Source: Gonocerus acuteangulatus
Lineage: Eukaryota > Arthropoda > Insecta > Hemiptera > Coreidae
Length of the DNA stretch: 64,000 nucleotides
Direction: 5' to 3'
Assembly (NCBI GenBank): GCA_946811695.1
Contig: OX328125.1
Coordinates: 101,914,533-101,978,532 of the forward strand
This document shows, piece by piece, positions 1 to 10,645 of this stretch. Every line of letters begins with the position of its first letter. Within the stretch, counting starts at the first letter, position 1. Both the position numbers and the translations under genes were made by a program. The notes beneath the pieces were generated by a model, which searched no databases, was not told where the DNA came from, and saw nothing but the letters and a program-made list of their open reading frames with translations.

Positions 1-1
1 G

Positions 2-1402
2 AGGGTGGAAGGTGCCATTCGAAGTATGGGAATGGCACTGAGTCCGGGAAAGTGCCTGGCCCTGTCACTGGTTCCGGCTGGTAGGTGTCACAAGATCAAG
101 GTAGTCACAAACCCGTTGTTCAAGATCAATGATGTGCCTGTGCGACAAACTCAGGTACAGGGTGCTTGGAGGTACCTGGGTGTTGTTTACAAGGATAGGG
201 GTTCCGATGGGTCCAATTTTGACGTTAGAGTAGCGCTCGATAGGCTGGAGAATGCTCCTCTCAAGCCGCAACAGAGGCTCTTAGCTCTTAGAAGTCATCT
301 TCTTCCGAAGTTCGTACATGGAATGGTGCTTGGCGGCGTCTCCCGGAAGTCTCTGGCCAAGATTGATATCAAGGTCAGGGCTGCAGTGAGGCGCTGGTTG
401 AGGCTCCCAAGGGATATTCCCTTGGGTTACTTTCATGCAGCGTGTGCGGACGGAGGATTGGGGGTGCCTTGCATGAGCACCCTTGTCCCTGGGTTAACCA
501 TTGCTCGTCTTCAGCGTTTGGAGAGGTCAGGGTTGCCTGCGGCGAGGGCTGCATACAATTCGAGAGCTGTAGCCAGAAGGTTGCGGGACGCGAGAGAGGC
601 CCTGGGGAGACAGGGCTTGAACGAGAACGCCTTTTACTCAACGGATAGGAAACAGTGGTGGGCCGAAAAGTTATACTCCTCCATCGATGGTGGTTCCCTA
701 CGAGAGTCTTCGAAATGCAAAGCCTCAACTCACTGGATCTCTGCTGGCGCGGGTACCATAAAGGCCAGGGACTTTGTCCAGTTTGTTCACGCCCACATTG
801 GCGCGCTTCCGACTGCCGTTAGGGGATCCAGGGGCCGCAGGATTGACGGACTGCCTCTCTGCCGAGCAGGCTGTCCTTATGCTGAGACGGCTGGCCATGT
901 ACTTCAGAGGTGTTTCTTGTCTCACGGCGGTCGGGTTCTGCGCCACGATGCTGTGGTGCGTGTGCTGGCTGACAAGTTCTCTCAGCTTCGTTATGAGGTC
1001 CACGTAGAGACGACTTTCAACGCCCGCGGTAGGATGTGGAGGCCTGATATTGTCGTACTGAAAGAGAACAGAGTGTACATCGTCGACGTCCAGATCGTTG
1101 ACTCCGCTCCTGGGCTGGATGTTCTCCATCGGGGGAAATCGGCGAAGTATGCTGGGGTGCTGGAGGTCAGGGAGACTATTGGGAGAATGTTGGGTGTTTC
1201 CCAGGATCGGGTGAGAGGAACGTCCTGTACTATCAGCTGGAGGGGTGTATGGAGTCCTAAGTCAGCTAAAGATTTGAAGGACCTTGGCGTACCAATGTAT
1301 ACCCTACAGGGTATTGCTAGGAGTGTACTGAAGGGCTCTTGCATTCTCTTCAGCAGGTGGAGGACTCATCTCGCCGGGGGGAACCCAGGAGCATTTTATT
1401 GA
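2..1402 (+). CDS. R2-clade non-LTR retrotransposon protein, C-terminal part (5' end outside window)
   Basis: The frame is open from the first bases, so the N-terminus and the catalytic reverse-transcriptase core lie outside the window; 465 residues are visible from the first in-window ATG at 5. The visible part starts in the region after the polymerase palm. A CCHC zinc knuckle (CRAGC...HVLQRC) lies at about residues 286-303. A restriction-like endonuclease follows: an R-H-D motif near residue 318 and RPDIVV...VYIVDVQIV near 346-366, giving the PD...D active-site pattern. Zinc knuckle then restriction-like endonuclease at the C-terminus is the signature of the R2 group. These proteins nick a specific target and prime reverse transcription there. 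No stop or frameshift interrupts the visible frame, so the copy may be young. The exact clade is inferred from motif order only. Confidence 0.85.
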   Translation, partial: RVEGAIRSMGMALSPGKCLALSLVPAGRCHKIKVVTNPLFKINDVPVRQTQVQGAWRYLGVVYKDRGSDGSNFDVRVALDRLENAPLKPQQRLLALRSHLLPKFVHGMVLGGVSRKSLAKIDIKVRAAVRRWLRLPRDIPLGYFHAACADGGLGVPCMSTLVPGLTIARLQRLERSGLPAARAAYNSRAVARRLRDAREALGRQGLNENAFYSTDRKQWWAEKLYSSIDGGSLRESSKCKASTHWISAGAGTIKARDFVQFVHAHIGALPTAVRGSRGRRIDGLPLCRAGCPYAETAGHVLQRCFLSHGGRVLRHDAVVRVLADKFSQLRYEVHVETTFNARGRMWRPDIVVLKENRVYIVDVQIVDSAPGLDVLHRGKSAKYAGVLEVRETIGRMLGVSQDRVRGTSCTISWRGVWSPKSAKDLKDLGVPMYTLQGIARSVLKGSCILFSRWRTHLAGGNPGAFY

Positions 1403-1981
1403 GGGTATAATAAACACATTCCATTGTGGCATGATAATTGCTATATCTAGTTACTGTTTTTTTTTTTAATTGAAATTTAATTTTTTATTTTTTTTATTTT
1501 TTATTATTTTTATTTATTTATTTATTTATTTTTAACTTTATTGGTTTATATGTATATATATAATTTATTATAGCTTTTATCCCTTCAATACGGTTTTAAG
1601 TTATTTGTTTTTAATTAACTTACTTATATTTTATAATATTTTGCATAATTGGACAACAGGATTGTAACCTGTCTATATTGTATAGTTGGACTTCTGGAGG
1701 GGTTATTAGTAATAACCCTTAACTCCGGAATTATGTACGGCAGATAGCCCATGTTTGAGGTGTATTGGGTAGTAAAATTACTCGATTGCTATAGTGGACT
1801 ATATCCTCGGTGGTTATTCCCACCAATTCATTATGGTCAGGAGAGCCATAGTTGTTTTATATTATTGTTCTATTTAATGTATTTTCTGACATGCCATTGT
1901 GAAACACAATATTATTGTAAAAGGATGTTATGTAGTATGTCTCCCAATAAAAGGAAAAAAAAAAAAAAAAAAAAAAAAAAA
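1403..1981 (+). other. 3' UTR and poly(A) tail of the R2-clade element
   Basis: AT-rich sequence between the stop codon and a run of about 30 A (from about 1952), preceded by AATAAA-type sequence near 1947. The A-run abuts the 64-bp tandem array at 1982, which marks the element's 3' junction. The array sequence bears no resemblance to 28S rDNA, the usual R2 target. Confidence 0.7.
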
Positions 1982-2508
1982 GATATGCCGCAAGTTATTG
2001 GATGAGCTAGGACCTAAGTACCGCGGGACTAGTGGTATGCCACAAGATGTGCCGCAAGTTATTGGATGAGCTAGGACCTAAGTACCGGGGGACTAGTGGT
2101 ATGCCACAAGATATGCCGCAAGTTATTGGATGAGCTAGGACCTAAGTACCGCAGGACTAGTGGTATGCCCCAAGATATGCTGCAAGTTATTGGATGAGCT
2201 AGGACCTGAGTACCGCAGGACTAGTGGTATGCCCCAAGATATGCCGCAAGTTATTGGATGAGCTAGGACCTGAGTACCGCAGGACTAGTGGTATACCACA
2301 AGATATGCCGCAAGTTATTGGATGAGCTAGGACCTGAGTACCGCAGGACTAGTGGTATGCCCCAAGATATGCCGCAAGTTATTGGATGAGCTAGGACCTG
2401 AGTACCGCAGGACTAGTGGTATACCACAAGATATGCCGCAAGTTATTGGATGAGCTAGGACCTCAGTACCGCGGGACTAGTGGTATGCCACAAGATATGC
2501 CGCAAGTT
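1982..2508. repeat. 64-bp tandem array, 8.2 copies
   Basis: Units start at 1982 and 2046 and continue every 64 bp to 2494, where a partial copy ends. Copies differ by a few substitutions (taagtacc/tgagtacc, accacaag/ccccaag). The array begins exactly where the poly(A) of the R2-clade element ends, so the element appears to have inserted into or beside it. Confidence 0.95.
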
Positions 2509-2952
2509 GATCGATCCTTCTTGTGTTGTGAATTAGATTTTGGTGCTACGGCTTGAAGTAAGTCAATAAAAAACGATGAATATACTATGGCATTGAAATG
2601 TTGCCGGCAGACGGTCCTAAAATATGCCACCAAACGCTACTATAAATTGTCACGATATGAACTTAGCCGCCAGACGATCCTGTCGCAGTCATGGTCCAAG
2701 AGTATGTCCCCAGTCGAGGAAGGATATCCCAGTCTTAGTCATCAAGTAATCATGGGTTATAGCTGCTTGGCCGATACTTAGCCTTGTAACGACTACTTCA
2801 TCTGAAACGTAACAATCTTATTTTGGAAACTAATAAAACAAACCAAAAAACTCAGTATGATACGTAGAATACTTGAGAACTTTCTTTAACTATTATCTAA
2901 GAGGTATCAAAAATTATTAGTTAATAATATAATGTAAAAAAATATGTAGAAA
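2509..2952. other. Spacer without recognisable feature
   Basis: Unique-looking AT-rich sequence. A 64-codon open frame at 2587-2781 (+) resembles nothing I know and has no supporting context. Confidence 0.4.
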
Positions 2953-4355
2953 CCTTATGTGGATCCTGCTATCTTGAGTGGAGACTGCTTCCGTTCCATA
3001 TACCTTATGTGGATCCTGCTATCTTGTGTGGAGACTGCTTCCGTTCCATATACCTTATGTGGATCCTGCTATCTTGTGTGGAGACTGCTTCCGCTCCATA
3101 TACCTTATGTGGATCCTGCTATCTTGTGTGGAGACTGCTTCCGTTCCATATACCTTATGTGGATCCTGCTATCTTGTGTGGAGACTGCTTCCGTTCCATA
3201 TACCTTATGTGGATCCTGCTATCTTGTGTGGAGACTGCTTCCGTTCCATATACCTTATGTGGATCCTGCTATCTTGTGTGGAGACTGCTTCCGTTCCATA
3301 TACCTTATGTGGATCGTGCTATCTTGTGTGGAGACTGCTTCCGTTCCATATACCTTATGTGGATCCTGCTATCTTGTGTGGAGACTGCTTCCGTTCCATA
3401 TACCTTATGTGGATCCTGCTATCTTGTGTGGAGACTGCTTCCGTTCCATATACCTTATGTGGATCCTGCTATCTTGTGTGGAGACTGCTTCCGTTCCATA
3501 TACCTTATGTGGATCCTGCTATCTTGTGTGGAGACTGCTTCCGTTCCATATACCTTATGTGGATCCTGCTATCTTGTGTGGAGACTGCTTCCGTTCCATA
3601 TACCTTATGTGGATCCTGCTATCTTGTGTGGAGACTGCTTCCGTTCCATATACCTTATGTGGATCCTGCTATCTTGTGTGGAGACTGCTTCCGTTCCATA
3701 TACCTTATGTGGATCCTGCTATCTTGTGTGGAGACTGCTTCCGTTCCATATACCTTATGTGGATCCTGCTATCTTGTGTGGAGACTGCTTCCGTTCCATA
3801 TACCTTATGTGGATCCTGCTATCTTGTGTGGAGACTGCTTCCGTTCCATATACCTTATGTGGATCGTGCTATCTTGTGTGGAGACTGCTTCCGTTCCATA
3901 TACCTTATGTGGATCCTGCTATCTTGTGTGGAGACTGCTTCCGTTCCATATACCTTATGTGGATCCTGCTATCTTGTGTGGAGACTGCTTCCGTTCCATA
4001 TACCTTATGTGGATCCTGCTATCTTGTGTGGAGACTGCTTCCGTTCCATATACCTTATGTGGATCCTGCTATCTTGTGTGGAGACTGCTTCCGTTCCATA
4101 TACCTTATGTGGATCCTGCTATCTTGTGTGGAGACTGCTTCCGTTCCATATACCTTATGTGGATCCTGCTATCTTGTGTGGAGACTGCTTCCGTTCCATA
4201 TACCTTATGTGGATCCTGCTATCTTGTGTGGAGACTGCTTCCGTTCCATATACCTTATGTGGATCCTGCTATCTTGTGTGGAGACTGCTTCCGTTCCATA
4301 TACCTTATGTGGATCCTGCTATCTTGTGTGGAGACTGCTTCCGTTCCATATACCT
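2953..4355. repeat. 50-bp tandem array, 28 copies, stop-free in all three forward frames
   Basis: The unit starts ccttatgtggatcctgct and repeats every 50 bp. Copies are nearly identical; variants include gagtgg in copy 1, cgctcc in copy 3 and ggatcgtgct at 3316 and 3866. Because 50 is not divisible by 3 and the unit contains no TAA, TAG or TGA on this strand, all three forward frames stay open for about 1.4 kb and encode the same 50-residue Cys-rich repeat in different phases. I see no codon bias, signal or neighbouring gene that argues for translation. Confidence 0.97.
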
Positions 4356-4451
4356 GTCAACGTGATGAGGTTCTAATGAGTGATTTATTTATCCCTATAT
4401 CCTATAAAATAAGTAAATAAATAAAAATAATACTACTTACATTAAAAGAAA

Positions 4452-4894
4452 TACAGTGAAACCTCTCTAAAGCGGACACCTCTGTGAGAACCAAAGTTGT
4501 CCACTATAGAGAGATGTCCGCTATACAGAGGGGTTGGTGGAGATGGATACGTACCGAATTTGTACATTTAATTCATGTTTTAATTAACCATTTAATAATT
4601 ACCTATAACAAGTTTTTTTTAAGTATATAGAAAGAGGTTCAATAAGTATAAACTTAAAAAAAGTTTTTATTCTAAAAAGTTTAAAGCATAAAGAAGTTCT
4701 TAGTTCTCGGACAACATTTTTGTCACAATGTTCCGTCCATTTCTTCAAAATTTCATCTTTCTTTTTCAATATTTCTGCTGCTTGTGTTTACCCTATCTTA
4801 AAAAACTCGGCAACTTTACGCACACCACATTTTTCGCGGTTGGAAAATGTTCGTCAATTTTTTCTTTAAGTGTCAGAGATTTCCGATTAGACAT
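4452..4894 (-). pseudogene. pogo/Tigger-like DNA transposon relic (one terminus plus broken transposase N-terminus)
   Basis: At 4454 a terminus begins CAGTGAAACCTCTCTAAAG after TA (4452-4453), typical of pogo-type ends. It is followed by a subterminal inverted copy (tgtccgctatacagagg, about 4514-4530). On the minus strand from an ATG at 4894 a peptide starts MSNRKSLTLKEKI. After a frameshift it continues KCGVRKVAEFFKIG, an internal stop, then QAAEILKKKDEIL. This is the helix-turn-helix DNA-binding region of pogo/Tigger transposases. The catalytic domain and the second terminus are not visible, so the copy is dead. Confidence 0.75.
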
Positions 4895-5049
4895 ATTGAA
4901 GAGAAAGCACGATACTCACTCAACAAGAGCTAAAAACCAACTGAAAAGTGAAGAGAGGTAAGTTCTGCAGAAGGAATGTGAACCGAACAGAGTTTTGGAA
5001 TATTCACGGAACCGATAAAATAATTCAACCTATCGAAAACTTATAAACG

Positions 5050-5291
5050 AAATATATGGTGGAAATTTCATTAGTGAGTGACACGTGCAGCGGTGGTTTG
5101 AACGATTTCGAGCGGGACACCGCAAGATTGAAGAGGAGCCTCGTACAGGTCGACCAACAGAATTTGACGACCAGTTCCTGCAGGCTACTGTTGAAGAAAA
5201 TCCTGCTGTAACAGTAGAAGAGCTATCAGAAAAACTTGGATCGACACATTCTACAGTCCATCGACATAAACTGACATTAATTATGGGATGA
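5050..5291 (+). pseudogene. mariner-family transposase N-terminal fragment
   Basis: The frame encodes QRWFERFRAG, a RTGRPTEFDD block and a second helix-turn-helix ending HSTVHRH. These are the paired DNA-binding motifs of mariner transposases. Upstream codons from about 5056 (NEIYGGNFISE) also fit the family but contain an in-frame TGA just before the block. The sequence diverges after HRH and no DDD catalytic region or terminal repeats follow. A short decayed fragment. Confidence 0.8.
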
Positions 5292-5489
5292 CCTGATATT
5301 ATGTCAGCAACGGATATATATTACGAGAAAATAGTCCAGTTCTGTTGAGTAAATTCTCCAAACTTCCCCTTGTTTTGGCTCACTATCCTGAAACTATTAT
5401 TTTAAGATGTGTCGAAATCATTGATAAGCATTCAGAATTATTAGATATTCTTAGATTTCTTAAACATTTCTTTCTTATATTTTTAAAAT

Positions 5490-5535
5490 TTTTATTTTTA
5501 TTTTATTTATTTCATTATAAGAGCTCCGCAACTAT
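5490..5535 (-). mobile_element. LINE 3' tail remnant
   Basis: On the plus strand a (TTTAT)n-type run is followed by agagctccgcaac. The same arrangement, (TTTA)n then gagct-c-caac, closes the LINE copy at 29915-30690 and recurs at 27475-27525. It is therefore read as the extreme 3' end of a 5'-truncated LINE on the minus strand. Confidence 0.4.
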
Positions 5536-5620
5536 AGCTATGAGCCCTAATACAGATTATAAAATATATACATTTTTTTTACACTTTGATACAATTAACA
5601 TTTATACTTAAATAAGATAT

Positions 5621-5628
<8 letters not shown>

Positions 5629-5675
<47 letters not shown>

Positions 5676-5865
5676 AACATTATACACATATAAATATACA
5701 CACACACACATATATATACACATATACACACACACACGTACATACATACATACACACATACATATATATACATATATATACATACATATATATACACACA
5801 CATGCATACATATACAAACATACATATATACACAAAATATAACATATACACACATACATGCATAT
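5629..5865. repeat. (TA)n/(CA)n/(CATA)n microsatellite tract
   Basis: About 46 bp of TA followed by mixed CA, CATA and TATA repeats. Open frames here (Y/I/V/C/M-rich) are artefacts of low complexity. Confidence 0.95.
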
Positions 5866-5883
5866 ACCACAAGATTCATATGA

Positions 5884-6270
5884 ATGTTTATTTATTTATT
5901 TATTAATGTTTTCGCAATATAGGCGACAAAACAAACATCTTCATATGAATAAAGATAACAAATACAAATATAAACCACAATTCATTTGTAGTTACAATGA
6001 AAATATAATACACAAAATAACTAAATTAAGGTGCATTAGCTTAATTAAATCAGATCTATAGGTTATTAAAGTAAACTATTAAAATCGAAAGCACAAAGAA
6101 AAGAAGGGAGATTGGCTAGATTTTTTTGTATAAATTATTGTTCTTTAAGTAATGTAATATAGTGTTGATGTGTGGGCTTCCTTCTGCGAGTAATGTGTGT
6201 AAGTCGTGTGGCATGAGTAAATTGTCTCGACTTCTGCAGTCTGTCAGTATGTGTTTTATCGTCAGGGTAA
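5884..6270 (-). pseudogene. LINE ORF2 C-terminal fragment with 3' UTR and (AATA)n tail
   Basis: Reverse translation of about 6135-6265 gives LTIKHILTDCRSRDN and then a ...DLHTLLAEGSPHINTIL segment. This is the Cys/His-containing C-terminal region seen in LINE families with RNase H. A matching region occurs at 18867, 30421 and 60143 in this window. The element then runs through about 240 bp of AT-rich 3' UTR and ends in repeats of AATA at 5884-5905 on the plus strand. Severely 5'-truncated. Confidence 0.7.
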
Positions 6271-6827
6271 CATACTGATTAAGGGTAACATACTGGCATA
6301 AATATTTAAAATTTCTAGAAACATTAGGAGGAACCGTTCATCCTCGAATTGTACTAACAGTATGGTACTTCCCCTGTACGTTTCAAGGACTCAGGATAAT
6401 GCGCTAAATGTTTTAGGTTGAATATGGGACCTAAATTAATCGAATTCATTCTCTGGCGTATTTATCAATAAACCGATGAGTTTTCCACAAACAGGGTGAC
6501 AGAAAATACATTAAGACTGCTAAGCGTAATTTCTGCTGGAATCTCGACGCTTAGAATAGCATTTGGATATATTAATGGATCGTGTTAACGTGGCATAATG
6601 CAGGTTTACCGCCAGTATGGTTTAAATATTAAACTGGTTTATAGTGGCATCGAACAGAATTACCTCCAAGACCATTCTACTGGCTGAATATTCCATTCAA
6701 GAACTACACTACTATCGGAATGATTTAATCCTTAATACTTAGAAGGTATTACCTCATTTAGAGGAAGTTCAAAAAAACGTCAGAAATCACTGTAGATATT
6801 GTTATAAATGTAAATATCGTTTTGTGG
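6271..6827. other. Spacer without recognisable feature
   Basis: Apart from a short direct repeat (agggtaacatactg) near 6265-6295 I see no coding or repeat structure. Confidence 0.35.
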
Positions 6828-6862
6828 TCGATAAACACACTGAAAGTAAGTCTTCTAAGAAA

Positions 6863-7208
6863 AAAAAAAAAAAAAACATCAGTCCTTTAATAGGCCACGA
6901 AGGCCCTGAGGAGCAGATACTATAGAGGTATCTGATTCATGATCATACGGCACAGTAGGGAGATACTATGTGGTCAGTACTATGCCCCGACCGCCTGATT
7001 TTCCCTTTGATTGCTAGGGCCATTAGCACCAAGGTACCAATTAATAAATAAATTAAAGTCTGGGTTGGCCTAGGGACGGTCAGGGAGGCCGAATTCAACC
7101 CATGAACAAAGACACTAGAAGAAAAGATCTTTAGTGCTTGCTCGGGATTTGAACTCAGGTCCTCCGGCTTATTTGTCTAGTGCTCTACCACTGAGCTAAC
7201 CTTGCCCC
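6863..7208 (-). mobile_element. tRNA-derived SINE, copy 1, with 3' poly(T)
   Basis: On the minus strand the element opens with a tRNA-like head: a box A containing TAGCTCAGTGGTAGAGC and a box B GAGTTCAAATCCC, the internal promoter of RNA polymerase III. The tail ends at the plus-strand A-run near 6863-6876, i.e. poly(T) in the SINE sense. Flanking ctaagaaa (6855-6862 and 7209-7216) is a probable target-site duplication. A second copy lies at 19405-19720. Confidence 0.85.
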
Positions 7209-7306
7209 CTAAGAAACCAAGAAGTTATTGTAAATTACCTTTTTTGAATACGGGAATCATTTATTTTAAATTAACCCTTTCCGTACGCCGCAAGGAGTGT
7301 GTTCTG

Positions 7307-7393
7307 CTGTACGGGATACTAGCACCCGGCATTGGTACCCCTGTACGGGATACTCGTACCCGGCTTCGGTCCCCCTGTACGGGATACTTTTCC
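7307..7393. repeat. 34-bp tandem repeat, 2.5 copies
   Basis: Units begin ctgtacgggatact at 7307, 7341 and 7375. This GC-richer block stands out from its AT-rich surroundings. Confidence 0.8.
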
Positions 7394-8569
7394 CACTCTC
7401 GGTCAGAGCGCCTCGACTTTCAGCGATCTCCGTTCTTAAACTCGTCTTTTATAATTTTTATTTTTATTTTGTTTACAATGATTATTAATTTTTATTTACG
7501 CTGAATTAGTTTGGCATTTAAATAATTATTTTAAGTTGAATAACTTTCTTTAAAAATAAGTAATAAAAAAGCTATATTATATACGAGTAAAAAAAGAAGG
7601 TTTTTTTTTCAGATACCATTTGCCATTTCTTTTATAAATAATAAGCAAGGGAATTAAATACTCAATAACTACGGAAAATAAATGTTCCATCTTCATTTTT
7701 GATCCGTAACTTTTTACACCGGCGGAGTTAATTTTTTTTTTTATGTATACAATTTAGTTACAAAAAGAAAAGCATAATTATAAATATTTACAGTTAATTT
7801 ATTGAATGATTTAATTAAACATGTAATATATTAAACATTTTAATTAGATATTAAATGTTTTTTAAAAAATGGAGGACACGCAATAAAAAAAAAAAAAGTT
7901 TTACTAGATTTAACAAAACACGAATATAAGATCATAACTTCAGGACTAAAAGTTAACTGATTTTGCAAATAAATGCTGTTAGGAATGTACAGAAGTATAA
8001 AAACAAACGGTAATTTGACTAGGGTTGACAGACGGAGAAGGCAACGAGTTCTAATTAGACTAAAAAAGACCAAAAACTTCATTCAAATGCCATCTAGTAA
8101 TAGGCAGGAATACTAGAAGTACAATAAGGTAACGCTAGATAGCTCTATAGTCGAGAAATGAGAAGATAAAGAATGCGAGAGATACGCCGAGCTCTCGACT
8201 GCTGTACAAGTCCACGGTACGTGGGTCCCGTCTTCCTTCGACTTCTACACAAGTCCACGGTATGGGTCCCGACCGCTCTCGACTGCTGGAGTAGAAATTT
8301 TAACTTTAAATATGCATTTTAACTTTAATTTTAAACTTAAATATGCATTCTCAACTAGATGGGCGGAGGGAGTAAGTTTTATATCTGTATAAGAAGAATT
8401 CCTATAACTGAGTAAAGAGTCGGTTAAATTCTATATTAAATCTCATTTTTGTTATGTATTATTAAAACATAAAAGAAAAACATTTAATTTCCATAAAAAA
8501 GCAACAATATTGCTTTTTTTTAATTTAGTTTTAAAAATACTAAAGACAATACACTCTCTACATGTTTGT

Positions 8570-9235
8570 ATAACATTTTACTGGCTACCAGGTCATGAAG
8601 GACTAGGGAAAAAATTCAATTGCAGACACCCTCGCACAAATAGCTGCAGAACAGACACAAATAGATAGAAGACCAATTCCACATGAAGACATAAAAATAA
8701 TTATTAAGAAATTTGTTTTGGAATACTAGGAACGCTCTTGAACGATACTTACAGACAACAAACTACGGACTATAAAACCTACCGATTGGCCATCCAGTTA
8801 TCGAGCCGATAGAAGGGACGAGGTGGTATTGGCCCGACGTAGGATTGGCCATGCAGTTATCGAGCCAATAGGAGGGACGAGGTGGGATCGGCTCGACTTA
8901 GGATTGGCCATCCAGTTATCGAGACTATAGAATGGAGGAGGTGGTATTGGCTCGACTTAGGATTGGCCATCCAGTTATCAAGTCAATAGAAGGGAGGAGG
9001 TGGTATTGGCTCGACTTAGGATTGGCCATCCAGTTATCGAGCCAATAGGAGGGACGAGGTGGTATTGGCTCGACTCAGGATTGGCCATTCAAGACTTACT
9101 CACCAGTACTTAATGACAAGACGAGAGACCATCGTGTGAAATTTGTAAGACTGAATAGCCAATACAGCATATACTCACGGACTGCATGAGACGGAATGAC
9201 TTAAGGGCACCATATCTATTTTTTTATTAAATTGA
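8570..9235 (+). pseudogene. LINE ORF2 C-terminal fragment (RNase H end and Cys/His tail) with internal expansion
   Basis: The plus strand reads FYWLPGHEGLGKKFNAD, then LAQIAAEQT (the end of an RNase H domain), then KLRTIKPTDWPSSYRA, RRDEVVLARRRIGH, and finally PSCEICKTE and HILTDCMRRNDLRAPY (a Cys-His finger). Frameshifts separate these blocks. Between the RRDEVV and CEIC blocks the coding sequence has been tandemly amplified into the 59-bp array listed separately. Upstream reverse transcriptase sequence is missing. Nonfunctional. Confidence 0.8.
8784..9089. repeat. 59-bp tandem array inside LINE coding sequence, 5.2 copies
   Basis: Units start gattggccat at 8784, 8843, 8902, 8961, 9020 and 9079. 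Both junction frames are meaningful: in one frame the start reads DWPSSYRA, in the other RIGHPVIEP, and the latter mimics the conserved RLRIGH that normally follows RRDEVVLA. The array therefore arose by slippage or unequal exchange within the LINE. Confidence 0.92.
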
Positions 9236-9682
9236 CTGAGCAACATGTCCTATGTGGATTTTTTGACCTATATAATGGTATAAGGCACTATGTCCTGTCC
9301 CCATAAATAACGAATATATGTCCGTTTTTATTAGAGGTAAAAAACACCATGTGGAGGACTTAGTTTTGTATAACTATGATCAACAATTCTAATTACCTAT
9401 TAATAACAATAACAATTCGAAAAATTGTCTTTAAACTGGTTCTATAAGTAACAAAGAAACAAATTTTAATAGTTCAAAGTTGTAGAAAATTGGCTCTCGT
9501 GAACAATTACAAAAATGCGACATGTTGTCCTTTACCTCCATCCAGGGTACAGATATGATCACAAATGAAGGTGTCGAAGACAGGTTAATAAAAATACATT
9601 ATTATCCTATGGATAAGTTTATAATCATATTAGTGTAAAATTAAAAATTCTTGTAATTATTTTAATTCTTAAAATACCTGAA
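9236..9682. other. Spacer without recognisable feature
   Basis: AT-rich; probably the 3' UTR of the preceding LINE fragment in part, but no tail motif could be placed. Confidence 0.3.
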
Positions 9683-9901
9683 TTTAAAATAAATGAATCC
9701 CGTATTCAAAAAAGGTAATTTACAATAAGTTGTTGGTTTCTTAGAAGACACCTCAGTCTGCTTATCGTACACAAAACCAAGCACAAAAATGAATTAAAAT
9801 AAAATAAAATTATTTGAATTCAATGAATTTGGATCTCACTCTACTAGTAGTCCAGGAACACTATCCAGCCTACCTCCTCATCCATCAAGCTTTTACAAAA
9901 A

Positions 9902-10645
9902 AAGTCCGACTCGCAGGAACTGCATCATCTTAGCGCGGTTCCGTTCTTATCCCTAGTCTAATTTGGAAAGATTAAAATAGGAACAGTTATTATTTCGGTT
10001 CCACTTTTCTTGAAAGGTCTTGATTTATGATGTTACCTGGATGGGTCGGCCAACCCCAGAAAGGCCCCCGCTAGTTACAAGGTCTTAGAATCTTGGAAAT
10101 CTATATTTCTAACAATAAATTGTTTTTCTTATTTTACTTAACCTGTTTTATTGTCAAATACATTATCCAACTACAAGCAATTAAAAAATAATAAGGAATA
10201 AAAACAGACAAAAGAACCGTTCGAATAAACGAAATCAATTACTTTAAAGTTTTAAGCACTTATTTCTCCGAATGACATCGCCTAATCAAAACTTTTCAGA
10301 ACCTTTTTTGTAGAGCATTTAGTAAGCTTTCGAATGATAACCTTCCGCTTCCCAAGATTGTCAACCGTTTTCGGGATATTAACGAAGTCTACAAAGTTAC
10401 CAAAACGTTTCATGTCTGTTAATAAAATATTTTATTCTAACCCTTCCTTAACTCTAAACGTAACCAAAATTTCAACATATTAGTTTTGATGAAATTCGAA
10501 CATGCAGAAAATGTTTCAACTGAAACCCATGTATCTAGGGGTTCTGAAACCCAAAATTTTCTAGTCGGCACTTCCGGATTGCGTCATGAGATCAACCTTA
10601 TAAGCGGGGTTCCTCCCTATGGAGGGAGGGAGGAACCGCGCTAAT
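9902..10645. mobile_element. Dispersed non-autonomous repeat, copy 1, ending in a hairpin
   Basis: The start (aagtccgactcgcagg, then a block containing ttagcgcggttcc) matches 51061 onward closely, and the similarity continues in patches to about 10335. The right end holds an imperfect 15-bp hairpin, GCGGGGTTCCTCCCT (10604-10618) against 10627-10641, carrying the same ttagcgcggttcc motif inverted. Terminal motif plus end hairpin would fit a rolling-circle-type element, but the class is not established. Confidence 0.5.

Larger units (their letters stand above)
6828..9780. repeat. Inverted repeat arms flanking about 2.4 kb
   Basis: The sequence around 6830-6862 plus 7209-7285 (ctaagaaaccaagaag, then ttattgtaaattacctttt) is the reverse complement of about 9683-9775. 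The left arm is split by the SINE at 6863-7208. Removing the SINE with one copy of its target duplication gives a continuous arm of about 110 bp. The interior holds short 34-bp repeats and a LINE fragment. It could be the ends of an undetermined transposon or a secondary inverted duplication. Confidence 0.65.

Noticed and set aside
2959..4420. Three overlapping open frames of about 455-480 codons
   Set aside because: All are readings of the same 50-bp tandem array; no independent evidence of coding.
4728..4961. A 77-codon plus-strand gene
   Set aside because: It is the antisense shadow of the pogo-like transposase remnant.
5579..5879. Cys/Tyr/Val-rich open frames
   Set aside because: Translation of CA/TA microsatellite sequence.
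7136..7208. A genuine tRNA gene
   Set aside because: The anticodon stem does not pair properly and the sequence runs on into a SINE body with a target-site duplication.
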